A stretch of 64,000 bases of DNA, taken from NCBI GenBank assembly GCA_016717265.1, contig JADKFX010000001.1, positions 558,001 through 622,000 on the forward strand, given 5' to 3'. The notes under the pieces are model-generated. The model searched no databases. It saw only the letters and a program-made list of their open reading frames with translations, and was not told the DNA's origin. Positions 25,120-35,346 of the stretch are shown one piece after another. Each line of letters begins with the position of its first letter. Position 1 is the stretch's first letter. The position numbers and the translations under genes were made by a program. This DNA comes from Saprospiraceae bacterium (GTDB lineage: Bacteria > Bacteroidota > Bacteroidia > Chitinophagales > Saprospiraceae).

Positions 25120-25950
25120 TTATTTTCTTTTAGTTTTTAATGGTCGGCCATAAATAACATAATAAATCATTGCTACAAAAACACTACCTCCAATCAGGTT
25201 TCCTAAAATAACAGCTACTAGATTTTTTATAAAACCTATCCAACTAATAAATTCTACATTCAAAACACCTGTATGTTGCGTTTTTAAAAGTATAGCCATT
25301 GGAACTATATACATATTTGCAATACTATGTTCGAATCCACAAGCTACAAATGCAGAAACAGGAAAGACAATAACAATAACTTTATCAATGATACTTCTAC
25401 CAGCCTGCGCCATCCAAACTGCCAGACAAACGAAAATATTACACAATATGCCACTAAAAAAAGCCTGTTGAAAAGAAATTGTACATTTTACGGAGGCAAT
25501 TTTTATGTAATTTAACGCTACTTCCCCACCATTCATATCTGAATGTTTCGATACATAAACCAGGATTGCTAATCCGCTAGCCCCTAAAAAATTGGATAAA
25601 CAAATGATAATCCAATTCCGAAATACTTCTCCGATTGTTAATTTACCATCTGCCCAGGCCATTACAAGCAAATTATTGCCGGTAAACAATTCAGCACCAG
25701 CCACAATTACAAGTATTAAGCCCAATGAAAACACCAAGCCTCCAAGCAATCTTGCAATTCCAAAACTTAAATTTAAATCTGAACTTACCAAAACATAAAA
25801 CATTGCTCCTAATCCAATAAAGACACCAGCTAATACCCCAAGCATAATCATCGACAAAATTGGTAGCCTTGCCTTTACAACACCGACAGATTCTATTCTC
25901 GCAGCAATTTCATTAGGAGAAAACGCATCAAAACCAAAGATTTCTTTCAT
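25120..25950 (-). CDS. Formate/nitrite transporter (FNT) family channel
   Basis: The 276-residue protein has six predicted membrane helices and the FNT signature GAELFTGNNLLVMAWADGKLT after helix 3, with GCGFEHSIANMYIVPMA (here VACGFEHSIANMY, the central His) after helix 5. FNT proteins form pentameric channels for formate, nitrite or hydrosulfide; the residues seen do not decide among them. The gene is convergent with the PhnA-like gene and divergent from the yitT-like gene. Confidence 0.9.
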   Translation of the reverse strand: MKEIFGFDAFSPNEIAARIESVGVVKARLPILSMIMLGVLAGVFIGLGAMFYVLVSSDLNLSFGIARLLGGLVFSLGLILVIVAGAELFTGNNLLVMAWADGKLTIGEVFRNWIIICLSNFLGASGLAILVYVSKHSDMNGGEVALNYIKIASVKCTISFQQAFFSGILCNIFVCLAVWMAQAGRSIIDKVIVIVFPVSAFVACGFEHSIANMYIVPMAILLKTQHTGVLNVEFISWIGFIKNLVAVILGNLIGGSVFVAMIYYVIYGRPLKTKRK

Positions 25951-26060
25951 AACACCGCTTTGAAAATTTATGCATATTTTAATTAATACGGAAACTATAC
26001 AACATATTTAGAATTCAAACTTAAATTTACATGAATTTTGAATCCAAATTCTAATTAATA

Positions 26061-26945
26061 ATGACCCATACAGATAGAATCGACTGGAAAAGGATCTTTG
26101 CATTTCATTCCTTACTTTTTATGTGCTTGGGAGTCTTTTTTGCAGCGATTGCCTTTAAAGGATTTATGATTCCAAATCGATTTCTGGATGGAGGTGTTAC
26201 CGGATTGTCTATTCTGTTTCATGAATTATTTCATATAGATATTTCTATTTTATTGATAGTATTAAATCTTCCGTTCATCTATATTGGCTATCATAAAATT
26301 GGAAAAACATTTGCCATTCAAACCTTTATGGCAATTATCTTATTAGTGATTACCATTCAATTTTTGCATATAGAACCGATCACAAAAGATAAAGTTTTAA
26401 TTGCACTTTTCGGTGGTTTTTTTATTGGTTTAGGAATTGGTTTTGTAATTAAAGCAGGTGGAGTTATTGATGGAATGGAGGTAATCGCAGATTATACTAA
26501 TAAAAAATGGGGCTTTTCGACTAGTGAAATTGTCATGTTTATAAATTCTGCAATAATTTTAACGGCAGCTTATAGCTTTGGACTTGAAGTCGGGATGTAT
26601 TCTATCTTAACTTACTTTACTGCCATGAAAACATCTGACTATATAGTAGATGGATTTGAAGAATATACTGCGATGACCATTATTTCTCCAAAATTTGAAG
26701 AAATTAAATCTTGTATAGTAAATGATTTTGATAAAGCGATTTCTGTTTATAAAGGAGAGCGCGGTTACCTTCCTGGCAATTTTGAAATCAAACACGATTG
26801 TGATATCATCGTCACAATAATTACCCGTTTGGAAATCCATCGCATCAAAACGGCAATTATGGATATAGATCCAAATGCTTTTCTGTATATCTCAAGTATA
26901 AAAGAAGTAAAAGGCGGTGTTATTAAGCAAAAGATCCGCCGGTAA
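26061..26945 (+). CDS. YitT family membrane protein
   Basis: The 294-residue protein has about five membrane helices in the first 200 residues (DUF161, with FKGFMIPNRFLDGGVTGLSI and GVIDGMEVIADY) and a C-terminal cytoplasmic DUF2179 domain of about 80 residues (GERGYLPGNFEIKHDCDIIVTIITRLEI). This is the standard YitT/YqfU architecture. The function is unproved. The C-terminal domain may sense a ligand. It is a single gene. Confidence 0.9.
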   Translation: MTHTDRIDWKRIFAFHSLLFMCLGVFFAAIAFKGFMIPNRFLDGGVTGLSILFHELFHIDISILLIVLNLPFIYIGYHKIGKTFAIQTFMAIILLVITIQFLHIEPITKDKVLIALFGGFFIGLGIGFVIKAGGVIDGMEVIADYTNKKWGFSTSEIVMFINSAIILTAAYSFGLEVGMYSILTYFTAMKTSDYIVDGFEEYTAMTIISPKFEEIKSCIVNDFDKAISVYKGERGYLPGNFEIKHDCDIIVTIITRLEIHRIKTAIMDIDPNAFLYISSIKEVKGGVIKQKIRR

Positions 26946-27084
26946 TCGCGTTTTTCGTATTTAAAAGAACTTTTTCCCTCCTGGAATCAGTTCTCAGGCT
27001 TTACAGGCATTGTATATAATTGTGTTCTATCCGAATTTATTATATTTACCAAACTTTAAAGTAAGTCCTATTTTTTAGACTATT

Positions 27085-27939
27085 ATGGATCATAAGATTA
27101 CACATCAAGATATTATTAATTACTACGATGATTGTGAAGGGGATTATCGCTTGTTATGGCATCTCAATGAACAATCCGCTATGCATTATGGCTATTGGAA
27201 AGAAGATACAAAGCTCCTTCGGGATGCTTTAAAAAACATGAATGATTATGTTTTTAGTGTTTTAAATTTAAATTCAGGAGAGCGTTACCTCGATGCAGGT
27301 TGTGGAATTGGCGGCTCCTCCATGTATGCAGCTTCTAAAATAGACTGCGAAGTTTATGGCATTAGCCTCAGCGAAAAACAGATATCTACAGCTACACAAA
27401 AATCAGCTCAAAAAATGAAAATGGGGATTACACAGTTCACTGTTCAAAATTATTGCAATACAAATTTTCAGGATGGATTTTTTGATGGCATTTTCGGAAT
27501 TGAAAGCATCTGCCATGCAAACCCGAAATCTGATTTTCTGTTAGAAGCTTCCAGGCTTTTAAAAACAGGCGGTAGACTTGTCGTAGCCGATTTTTTTAAA
27601 TCAAAAAATCAACATCCACCGGAAGCAGAAACTTTATTATTAAATTGGGCGAATTCCTGGGCAGTACCTTCTTTTGAATATTCTGGTAGTTTTATTGACC
27701 AGGCAGCACAATTTGGCCTTAAACTTGTAGAAAATAATACCATTACCTCTGCAATCCAAAGGTCTGCTAAACGACTTTATTGGTGTTTTTACCCAGGTTT
27801 AATTTGTCATGGATTTTTATCACTTTTCGGTCTAAGAAATCAAATCCAGGGGACAAATGTTTGGTCTACTTATTACCAATATAAAAGCTTAAAACAAGGA
27901 CTTTGGGACTATAGAGTCCTTAAATTTATCAAAATATAG
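27085..27939 (+). CDS. SAM-dependent methyltransferase, tocopherol/fatty-acid type
   Basis: The 284-residue class I methyltransferase starts with the HYGYWKED segment found in gamma-tocopherol, sterol and cyclopropane-fatty-acid methyltransferase relatives. Motif I is YLDAGCGIGGSSMY (about residues 69-82), motif II follows at FFDGIFGIESICHANPK, and motif III at LKTGGRLVVADFFKS. The substrate is probably a lipid or quinone-like molecule. It is 7 bases in front of the pseudokinase/cyclase gene, so the two are cotranscribed. Confidence 0.85.
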   Translation: MDHKITHQDIINYYDDCEGDYRLLWHLNEQSAMHYGYWKEDTKLLRDALKNMNDYVFSVLNLNSGERYLDAGCGIGGSSMYAASKIDCEVYGISLSEKQISTATQKSAQKMKMGITQFTVQNYCNTNFQDGFFDGIFGIESICHANPKSDFLLEASRLLKTGGRLVVADFFKSKNQHPPEAETLLLNWANSWAVPSFEYSGSFIDQAAQFGLKLVENNTITSAIQRSAKRLYWCFYPGLICHGFLSLFGLRNQIQGTNVWSTYYQYKSLKQGLWDYRVLKFIKI

Positions 27940-27946
27940 ACACATT

Positions 27947-30900
27947 ATGTCAAAATTTGAACTTCCACAAAATCCAAAATTCGAGACCTATTCTTGTAAA
28001 TTTTACGAAGTATCTCCGCCAGGTTTTGAAAACAAAATACTGGCACAGGTACTAAAAGAAATTTACCCTACTTTGGATGATATGGTATATCTCAAAAATG
28101 ATTTTGAGTTAACCCAAAGTTTATCAACAACGGGTACACTCAAATCCTATGAGATGGTTCGTACCAACACCGGTTTTGTAATTTATAAAGAATATTTTGA
28201 TGGTATCCCTTTAGAAAAATATTTATTAAATAAAGAATTTAGTGTTCCTCTTTTTCTACAACTAGCTATTCGATTAACAAGTTTATTAAAAGAGTTACAC
28301 AATAAAAAAATTATCGTAAAAGAATTTACATTAGAAAATATTCTTATTTCTCCAGAAACGCATGAATTAAAAATATGTTCTCTTGGCTCAGCAACGAAGC
28401 TTACTCGTGAAAGACCAGAGTTTAGTTCGGAATTTAATTATTATGGTCCACTCTGGCATATCGCACCAGAACAAACAGGTAGAATCGGAAGAACTGTAGA
28501 TTATAGAGCAGATTACTATTCTTTAGGAGTGATTTTTTATCAATTATTATGTTGGAGAAAACCATTTAATTATACAGATTCTCTGGAATTAATTCATGCG
28601 CACATTGCTAAAAATCCGGTTGAACCTAAAACAATAAAACAAAATCTACCTGCACCTGTAAATGATGTGGTCATGAAACTCATGTCCAAAAATGCAGAAG
28701 ATCGTTATCAAAGTGAAGAAGGCATCGTCGAAGATCTTGAACAGTGTATTCGCAAATGGCAATTAAATGGTACCATAGATTCATTTGCGCTTGGTATGAA
28801 AGATCATTCCAGCATTTTTACCTTATCAGAAAAAATGTATGGCCGTAAAAATGAACTCAATCAACTCCTGAATACCTGGGAGCATATTAAACAAAATCCA
28901 ATTGAGTTATTTTTGGTTACAGGATATTCCGGAATTGGAAAAACCAGACTGATAAATGAAATCCGAAAACCTGTTTTGGAATGTAATGCTTATTTTATCA
29001 ATGGTAAATTTGATCAGTTTAATCGTGAAAATCCATATAGCGCTTTTGGAATTGCATTCAATGAATTATTATCCCAAATGTTATCTGAACAAGATGAACA
29101 AATTCAGATTTGGAAACAAGCAATTGAGCAAACTCTGGGTGAAAATGCATCCTTACTTATCGGAGTCATACCAGAATTGGAAAAACTTATTGGAACACAA
29201 GCAAAAGTATATGAAATCGGACCTGTGGAAGGTAAAAAACGATTTTTTAATGCCTTTATTCAGTTCCTGGCGATCTTGGATCATGCAGAAAAACCGCTGG
29301 TCATATTTGTAGACGACTTACAATGGGCAGATTCCGGATCCCTTGATTTAATTAGTGCTATCATGAATAGCCAATTGAAAAATATTCTCTTAATTGGAGC
29401 TTTTCGCGATAACGAAGTGGATGAATCACATCCGCTTATAATGACCATACATGCACTTAAAAAAGAAATATCGAATCGAATTCACACCCTGAAACTTTCC
29501 CCTATAACGGCTAAAGATGTCAATGATTTAATTGCAGATTCATTGCATTTAAATGTGAAGAATACTCAAGGTTTATCCGATTTAGTAATGACAAAAACCA
29601 GAGGAAATCCATTTTTTGTAAAACAATTTATGGAAAAACTTGTAGATGAAAAACGGATATACTTTGATCGGGATATTTTAAGCTGGATGTGGGATTTAAA
29701 ATCTATCAATAGTTTAGAATTAACAGACTATGTAGTGGATTTAATTTTATCGAAGTTAAAAAAATTATCAGGTCCGGCACAGGAAGCAATAAGTTTAGCA
29801 GCTTGTATTGGAAACACATTTGACCTGGAAACATTAGCAATTATTTCAGAAAGATCAGAAAATGAATTAGCAGATTTGCTATGGGAAAATGTAAACGCTG
29901 ATTTTATTAATCCCATTGGTAAATGGGTAAAATATCATCAGGACGTACTCTGGAATGAAATGATTTTAACTGAAAAATCAAATACTAATTTTCCTTTTCG
30001 CTTTCAACATGATAGAATACAGCAGGCGGCGTATGCTATGATTGAAGAAAAAGACCGCAATGCTACCCATTTAAAAATTGGACGGACCTTATTGTCAAAA
30101 ATGTCTAATGAAGAATTCGAAGAAAACTTATTTGATGTACTCAATCATATCAATGCAGGCAGAGAACTTATTATCTCTCCAACTGAAAAGAAAGAACTTG
30201 CTTCTTTAAATCTACGCGCTGCAAAAAAAGCCTTCAGAAATAATGCTATTCGTCCAGCTTTAAATCATTTTGCTATTGGTATGGATTTGATTGATCAGGA
30301 TAAGGATCCAGAGATTTTCAAAGATCTCTTAATTGGTAGATCTGAAAGTGAATATATTTTAGGAAATTTTAAAGCTTCTGAAGATTTATTTAATCAGGCA
30401 TTAATTAATTCTAATTCGAAAATAAATAAAGCAGATATTTTATGTCGTAAAATGGCCTTATATGAAAATACACAACGACATGAAAAAGCATTGGAAGCTG
30501 CCCAGCAAGGTTTGAAATTACTTGGCATCCATTTACCATTAAATGCAAACGCATTGCATGTAATGAAAGAACTTTTGACGGTAAAGTTTTTATTGCGAAA
30601 CAAATCCACTTCAGATTTGCTAAATAATAAAAATATGGAATCACCCGAAAAGATTCTTGTCATGAAAATACTGATGAATCTTTGGGGTCCCGTCTACTTA
30701 TTACAAAAGCAAAATTTACTGGCATTCAAAATTTTGCGAATGGTCAATTTATCCATTCGGTATGGAAACTCTATTGAATCTGCCTTAGCATATGCATTTT
30801 ATGGCTATGTTATTAGCGCCCAGCTGAAAGATTATACAGCAGGTTACGAATTTGCCAAATTGGGAATGGCGCTCAATGATAAATTTAAAGACAAAAGTTT

Positions 30901-33109
30901 ACGTTCTAAAGTTTTAGTTATTTCTGATGGTTGTGTCGCACATTGGAAACTTCCATTTCATAGCTATTTGCAAAATCTACGGGAAGCACATCATGTTGGT
31001 GTAGAGTCCAATGATATTATTTATGCTGGATATGCCGTAACGTTTGTAAACAGGAGTCAATTTATAATGGGCGATGACCTTAACCGGGTGTATGAAAAAT
31101 TATTAGGGTATATTCAATTTGCAAATAAAATTCATTCCATAATTTCATTGCATCAAATGATGCCTTGGGCTCGTGTTATTGTAGATCTTCTCGATATTAC
31201 ACCCACCGAAATGGTGTTTGGAGAATTTCTAAAAGAAAGTGACCAACTCAACTATATTGAAAAACTAACAGTTGATAACAAATTGTATTTGCCTCTTGTA
31301 AATTATTGTATTGCAAAATCCATTTATAATTATATCCTGGCAGATTATGAAAGTTCCTGCAAATATTCAGAAAAGGCAGAACCCATATTGGCTTCTGTTT
31401 TAGGATTACCAGAATGGGGAGAGCATTTTGTATTTACCACCTTATCTACTCTGGCATTACAATTAAATGGTACACAAATTGACAACAAGCAACTTAAACG
31501 ATTTAAAAATGCATTTGCACTTCTGAAACTATGGGCGAAAGAATCTCCATCCAACTATGAATCCAAATATCTGTTAGCCCTTGCTGAACAATATTTATTA
31601 AACAATAAAATAAGTGAAGCCAGAAGTTTTTATATCCAGGCCCTTAAGTCCTCTCAAAATGCAGAGATGAAATATATGTCTGCAGCTATATATGAACGCA
31701 TGGCTTTTATGAATTTCCGCTTAAAAGAAACGGAACAAGCAGAACGCAATTTACATTTAGCACTTATTGAATATCAGCAATGGGGTGCAAAAAAGAAAGT
31801 CAATGCCTTGCTTAAGAAATTCACATTTTTGGAAAGCACCAGTTCATCAAAAGAAAGTTCTAAAAAAGGGATTAGTTCATCTTCATTAGATCTACAAAGT
31901 GTTTTGCGCGCAGCATCCTCCTTATCTGGCGAAGTAGTATTGGAAAAATTATTAGAAAAATTACTCCTTATCGTAATCGAAAATGCAGGTGCGCAAAATG
32001 GTTATCTATTTAGAATTCGGAATAATAAGATTTATTTGGATGCTAACAGTAAACTAATCAATGGAAATACCTGCGAAATTAAGTCATACCCTATTGAAGA
32101 CGTAAAATCTGTTTCCCGGGCTATTGTTAGAAAAGTAAACAATACGAAAGAAACGGTCATAGTTGATGATGTCAAATTAGACCTTTTGTATGCAGGCGAC
32201 CATGACTTACAAGCTTTGACAAGCAAATCTGTATTATGCATGCCCATTTTAAGTAAAGGTCAAATGACTGCCATCTTATATTTAGATAATGATGTTAGTA
32301 CCCATGTATTTACCAGAAACCGATTAGAAATCCTAAACTTACTGAGTGGTCAAATGGCTGTCTCAATTGAAAATGCGCAACTCTATCAAAATCTTGAACA
32401 AAAAGTTATTGAAAGAACATCTACAATTGAAAAACAAAAAATAGAACTTGAACAAGAAAAACATAAAACGGATTCCCTTTTGTTAAACATTCTTCCAGAA
32501 GAAATCGCTGAAGAATTAAAATCAAATGGCAATTCTAAACCAAGACGTCACGAAAGTGTGACCATCATGTTTACGGATTTTGAAAAATTTACAATGATGT
32601 CTGAGAAACTGACACCAGAAGAAATCGTAGAAATCGTAGATCATCATTATAAAGCCTTCGATCAGATTATTGAAAAACACAATATTGAAAAAATAAAAAC
32701 TATGGGCGATGCCTATATGTGCGTAAGTGGTTTACCCAGATTCAATGAAGAACATGCAGTAAATGCTATAAAAGCGGCACTTGAAATACGTCAATTTGTA
32801 AAAACATACAATGCCTACCGGGATGAAAATGGATTGCCTTTTTGCAATATTCGAATCGGAATACATACCGGTCCTGTAGTCGCCGGAGTGGTCGGTTTAA
32901 ATAAATTTGCATATGATATTTGGGGAGACTCTGTAAATACTGCATCCAGAATGCAAAGTGTGAGTGAACCTGGTAAAATCAACATTTCAAATACCACTTT
33001 TGAGCTTATTAAAAACAGATTTGAATGTTTACATCGCGGAAAAATTAAAGTAAAATACAAAGAGGATATTGATATGTATTTTATTAATACTCCCGACGAA
33101 ATAATTTAA
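27947..33109 (+). CDS. Pseudokinase-ATPase-GAF-class III nucleotidyl cyclase fusion
   Basis: This 1720-residue signalling protein has four parts. Residues ~10-275: protein-kinase fold with APEQTGRIGRTVDYRADYYSLG, but the HRD loop reads VKEFTLEN and DFG reads SLG, so it should be catalytically dead. Residues ~290-560: AAA_16/STAND-type ATPase, Walker A GYSGIGKT (about 325), Walker B IFVDDLQWAD (about 452). A helical-repeat region reaches ~1300. Then GAF (~1315-1480), coiled coil, and class III cyclase (~1535-1710) with MFTDFEKF and GDAYM metal aspartates, substrate Lys in IEKIKT, and YDIWGDSVNTASRM. The Lys/Asp pair suggests cAMP. The N-terminal half is like the large multi-domain kinases of cyanobacteria. 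Confidence 0.9.
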   Translation: MSKFELPQNPKFETYSCKFYEVSPPGFENKILAQVLKEIYPTLDDMVYLKNDFELTQSLSTTGTLKSYEMVRTNTGFVIYKEYFDGIPLEKYLLNKEFSVPLFLQLAIRLTSLLKELHNKKIIVKEFTLENILISPETHELKICSLGSATKLTRERPEFSSEFNYYGPLWHIAPEQTGRIGRTVDYRADYYSLGVIFYQLLCWRKPFNYTDSLELIHAHIAKNPVEPKTIKQNLPAPVNDVVMKLMSKNAEDRYQSEEGIVEDLEQCIRKWQLNGTIDSFALGMKDHSSIFTLSEKMYGRKNELNQLLNTWEHIKQNPIELFLVTGYSGIGKTRLINEIRKPVLECNAYFINGKFDQFNRENPYSAFGIAFNELLSQMLSEQDEQIQIWKQAIEQTLGENASLLIGVIPELEKLIGTQAKVYEIGPVEGKKRFFNAFIQFLAILDHAEKPLVIFVDDLQWADSGSLDLISAIMNSQLKNILLIGAFRDNEVDESHPLIMTIHALKKEISNRIHTLKLSPITAKDVNDLIADSLHLNVKNTQGLSDLVMTKTRGNPFFVKQFMEKLVDEKRIYFDRDILSWMWDLKSINSLELTDYVVDLILSKLKKLSGPAQEAISLAACIGNTFDLETLAIISERSENELADLLWENVNADFINPIGKWVKYHQDVLWNEMILTEKSNTNFPFRFQHDRIQQAAYAMIEEKDRNATHLKIGRTLLSKMSNEEFEENLFDVLNHINAGRELIISPTEKKELASLNLRAAKKAFRNNAIRPALNHFAIGMDLIDQDKDPEIFKDLLIGRSESEYILGNFKASEDLFNQALINSNSKINKADILCRKMALYENTQRHEKALEAAQQGLKLLGIHLPLNANALHVMKELLTVKFLLRNKSTSDLLNNKNMESPEKILVMKILMNLWGPVYLLQKQNLLAFKILRMVNLSIRYGNSIESALAYAFYGYVISAQLKDYTAGYEFAKLGMALNDKFKDKSLRSKVLVISDGCVAHWKLPFHSYLQNLREAHHVGVESNDIIYAGYAVTFVNRSQFIMGDDLNRVYEKLLGYIQFANKIHSIISLHQMMPWARVIVDLLDITPTEMVFGEFLKESDQLNYIEKLTVDNKLYLPLVNYCIAKSIYNYILADYESSCKYSEKAEPILASVLGLPEWGEHFVFTTLSTLALQLNGTQIDNKQLKRFKNAFALLKLWAKESPSNYESKYLLALAEQYLLNNKISEARSFYIQALKSSQNAEMKYMSAAIYERMAFMNFRLKETEQAERNLHLALIEYQQWGAKKKVNALLKKFTFLESTSSSKESSKKGISSSSLDLQSVLRAASSLSGEVVLEKLLEKLLLIVIENAGAQNGYLFRIRNNKIYLDANSKLINGNTCEIKSYPIEDVKSVSRAIVRKVNNTKETVIVDDVKLDLLYAGDHDLQALTSKSVLCMPILSKGQMTAILYLDNDVSTHVFTRNRLEILNLLSGQMAVSIENAQLYQNLEQKVIERTSTIEKQKIELEQEKHKTDSLLLNILPEEIAEELKSNGNSKPRRHESVTIMFTDFEKFTMMSEKLTPEEIVEIVDHHYKAFDQIIEKHNIEKIKTMGDAYMCVSGLPRFNEEHAVNAIKAALEIRQFVKTYNAYRDENGLPFCNIRIGIHTGPVVAGVVGLNKFAYDIWGDSVNTASRMQSVSEPGKINISNTTFELIKNRFECLHRGKIKVKYKEDIDMYFINTPDEII

Positions 33110-33159
33110 GCTATACTCGTAAAATTCAAACTTTATAAACAATAAAAACCAATTAATTT

Positions 33160-34464
33160 ATGACAGAAACTAAATGGACCGATGCTTTTCTGGATGAAAT
33201 GCGTTTAACCGGAGATCCTATTGCAGATCGCGCAGCTAAATTATTATGGGAAAACAAGAATAACAGTGAAATTATTGAAGATCTGAAATTAATTAGTAAG
33301 AATCATAATTTAGATCCTAAGAAATATCCACGAGAATTAATAGAATACTTTCAAACTACAGAAATTGTTGAGGTCACAAATAAGGACCTTGAATATTTTA
33401 AATTGTCTGCGAATATTTTTAATAATTATGGCTATCGATTTTGCGGATTATTATTTTTTAAAGCATTGCCTACTGGTTATATGTGTCCAAAACCCGGACA
33501 TGTTCTTGAAAGTACTAAATTGCTCGTAAATTTTGCAGCGCGTCGCGTTATGGAAACCGCACAGTTTGTATTTATGGTAAATACAGACGACTGGTATAAA
33601 CCTGGAAATCCAGGATTAGAAGCCATTCAAAAAGTGCGTTTAATGCATGCTGGAATGCGCATTGCACTTTTAAATGACAAAAGACCTGGCAAAGATTGGA
33701 AAATGATAAGAGGCATTCCTATAAATCAAGAAGATGTAGCTCTTACGAATCATTTATTTTCATTAGCAATGATAGATGGCTTAGACCAAATGGGTATCCA
33801 TTTAACGCAAGCCGAACGAGAAGCGGTTTTTCATACCTGGCAAAAAATTGGACAAGCTATGGGTATCTGTAAAGAACTTATGGTCACAGATTTTAAAGAT
33901 GGAATGGAGCAGTATAAGAAAATATTTCATCGTCAATCTGATGTTATAAATCACGACGGACCAAAACTTACAAATGCTTTATTGGAAAGTATGAAAGACC
34001 TATTGAAAAATAAAATTTCTTTACATAGTCTTGAAGATTTGACCAATTACTTTTTAGATGATCCTAGAACATGGAAATCTTTAGGTTTACACAAGCCTTC
34101 CATTTGGGACAACATTTTTGATAAAGTTGTACATTTTCTTACCTCACTTAAAATTTGGCAAAAACTATTTAATCATGATAACTCTGTAATTAAAGGGGGC
34201 TTTTTTACAAGATTTATCAATTATATTCTATCCAAAAGATTTAATCTTGAGGAGCATCTTAGTAAATACCCAAAGGTTAGTTTATTAGAGTCCGTTACTA
34301 AAATTATATTGGCCGAATTATCCAAAAGGGATTTACAAACCTTCAATGATTCTAGTACATTAGACCATCAAAAACAATTTTTTCTGAGTTCTACTTTATA
34401 TAATGAGTGGGATCTCGGTAGTTTTGAATTGGATGTTCCTGTCGAAGAAATAGAGAAGAAATAG
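33160..34464 (+). CDS. DUF2236 / MpaB-like oxygenase family protein
   Basis: The 434-residue protein belongs to the DUF2236 family, related to latex-clearing protein Lcp and fungal MpaB, which bind haem b. Recognisable segments are FCGLLFFKALPTGYMCPKPG, KVRLMHAGMRIAL with the His expected to ligate haem, GIPINQEDVALTNHLFSLAMIDG, and AEREAVFHTWQKIGQAMGI. A C-terminal extension of about 150 residues is less conserved. It is 50 bases behind the cyclase gene and probably in its operon. The substrate is unknown; oxygenase activity is inferred from the family. Confidence 0.8.
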   Translation: MTETKWTDAFLDEMRLTGDPIADRAAKLLWENKNNSEIIEDLKLISKNHNLDPKKYPRELIEYFQTTEIVEVTNKDLEYFKLSANIFNNYGYRFCGLLFFKALPTGYMCPKPGHVLESTKLLVNFAARRVMETAQFVFMVNTDDWYKPGNPGLEAIQKVRLMHAGMRIALLNDKRPGKDWKMIRGIPINQEDVALTNHLFSLAMIDGLDQMGIHLTQAEREAVFHTWQKIGQAMGICKELMVTDFKDGMEQYKKIFHRQSDVINHDGPKLTNALLESMKDLLKNKISLHSLEDLTNYFLDDPRTWKSLGLHKPSIWDNIFDKVVHFLTSLKIWQKLFNHDNSVIKGGFFTRFINYILSKRFNLEEHLSKYPKVSLLESVTKIILAELSKRDLQTFNDSSTLDHQKQFFLSSTLYNEWDLGSFELDVPVEEIEKK

Positions 34465-34528
34465 GTAGTTTGGCTTTTAAATGATATGTTTAGCAAGTAA
34501 ATTTATTCCATCAAATAAATAACATCAG

Positions 34529-35107
34529 ATGTCATTCAGAAAATTAAAATTATTTCTGATCACAAAATTAAAAAGTGATTTACCAGCCAATCTTACCTAT
34601 CATGGCTTGCATCACACATTGGAAGTTTTGGCTGTCTGTAATCAATATATTAAAAGATTAAATATTAATAAACAGGATGCTCGTTTATTGAGAACTGCTG
34701 CATTGATTCACGATATCGGTATTATCTGGCAATATTTTGGGCATGAAGAAGCGGCTGTAGAATACGCCTATGAAATTCTTCCAAATTTTGATTATAGCAT
34801 GGATGAAATTAAAATCATAGATGGTATTATCATGGCCACGAAGATACCCCAACAACCAAAAACGATCCTGGAAATGATTTTATGTGATGCTGACCTGGAT
34901 TATCTTGGCACAAATAAATTTTTTAGTACCGGGGATACCCTTTATAAAGAATTTTTGGCATATAATGTGGTACAAGACGAAGTTGGTTGGAACCAATTGC
35001 AAATTAAATTTTTAAGCAATCATAGCTACCATACCGAGTTTGCTATAAAAAACCGGGAGCCAAAAAAGAAAAAATATTTGAAAGAACTCATGCTGAAATG
35101 GAATTAA
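34529..35107 (+). CDS. HD-domain phosphohydrolase
   Basis: The 192-residue protein has the HD metal site: THLG-type YHGLHHTLEVL (His at about residue 28), then AALIHDIGI (His-Asp, about residues 59-60) and a later CDADLDYLG aspartate near residue 120. Short HD proteins cleave nucleotides or cyclic nucleotides. Being 64 bases behind the DUF2236 gene and near the cyclase, it might degrade the product of that cyclase; this is inference. Confidence 0.85.
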   Translation: MSFRKLKLFLITKLKSDLPANLTYHGLHHTLEVLAVCNQYIKRLNINKQDARLLRTAALIHDIGIIWQYFGHEEAAVEYAYEILPNFDYSMDEIKIIDGIIMATKIPQQPKTILEMILCDADLDYLGTNKFFSTGDTLYKEFLAYNVVQDEVGWNQLQIKFLSNHSYHTEFAIKNREPKKKKYLKELMLKWN

Positions 35108-35282
35108 TAAAAAGTGTGTGGAGCTTATGTATGCATTTTTGGGTTGTACTTATTTTCCAAAAACATTTGAAAATATTTTCTTTGGACCCTGAATTATATA
35201 ACGCTTGTTTGAATCATTACGCTCGTAATAATTTTTAAATTTTCATTTAAACCATTATTAATTTTATTTAAGAAAAAAAAAA

Positions 35283-35308
35283 GAGCCGAACAGTTTATGG
35301 TTCGGCTC
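35283..35308 (-). terminator. Intrinsic terminator behind the PhoX-like gene
   Basis: GAGCCGAAC and GTTCGGCTC form a perfect 9-bp stem with an 8-base loop. On the minus strand it is followed by a run of T (the A-run at 35,270-35,282), about 40 bases after the stop of the PhoX-like gene. Four T residues on the plus side may also serve the HD gene. Confidence 0.8.
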
Positions 35309-35346
35309 AAATTTTATAAGCGTAATAATGGTATGTCAAAAACCGA

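Noticed and set aside
35283..35308. Riboswitch or regulatory RNA
   Set aside because: A simple 9-bp hairpin followed by a T-run on the minus strand is fully explained as a terminator.
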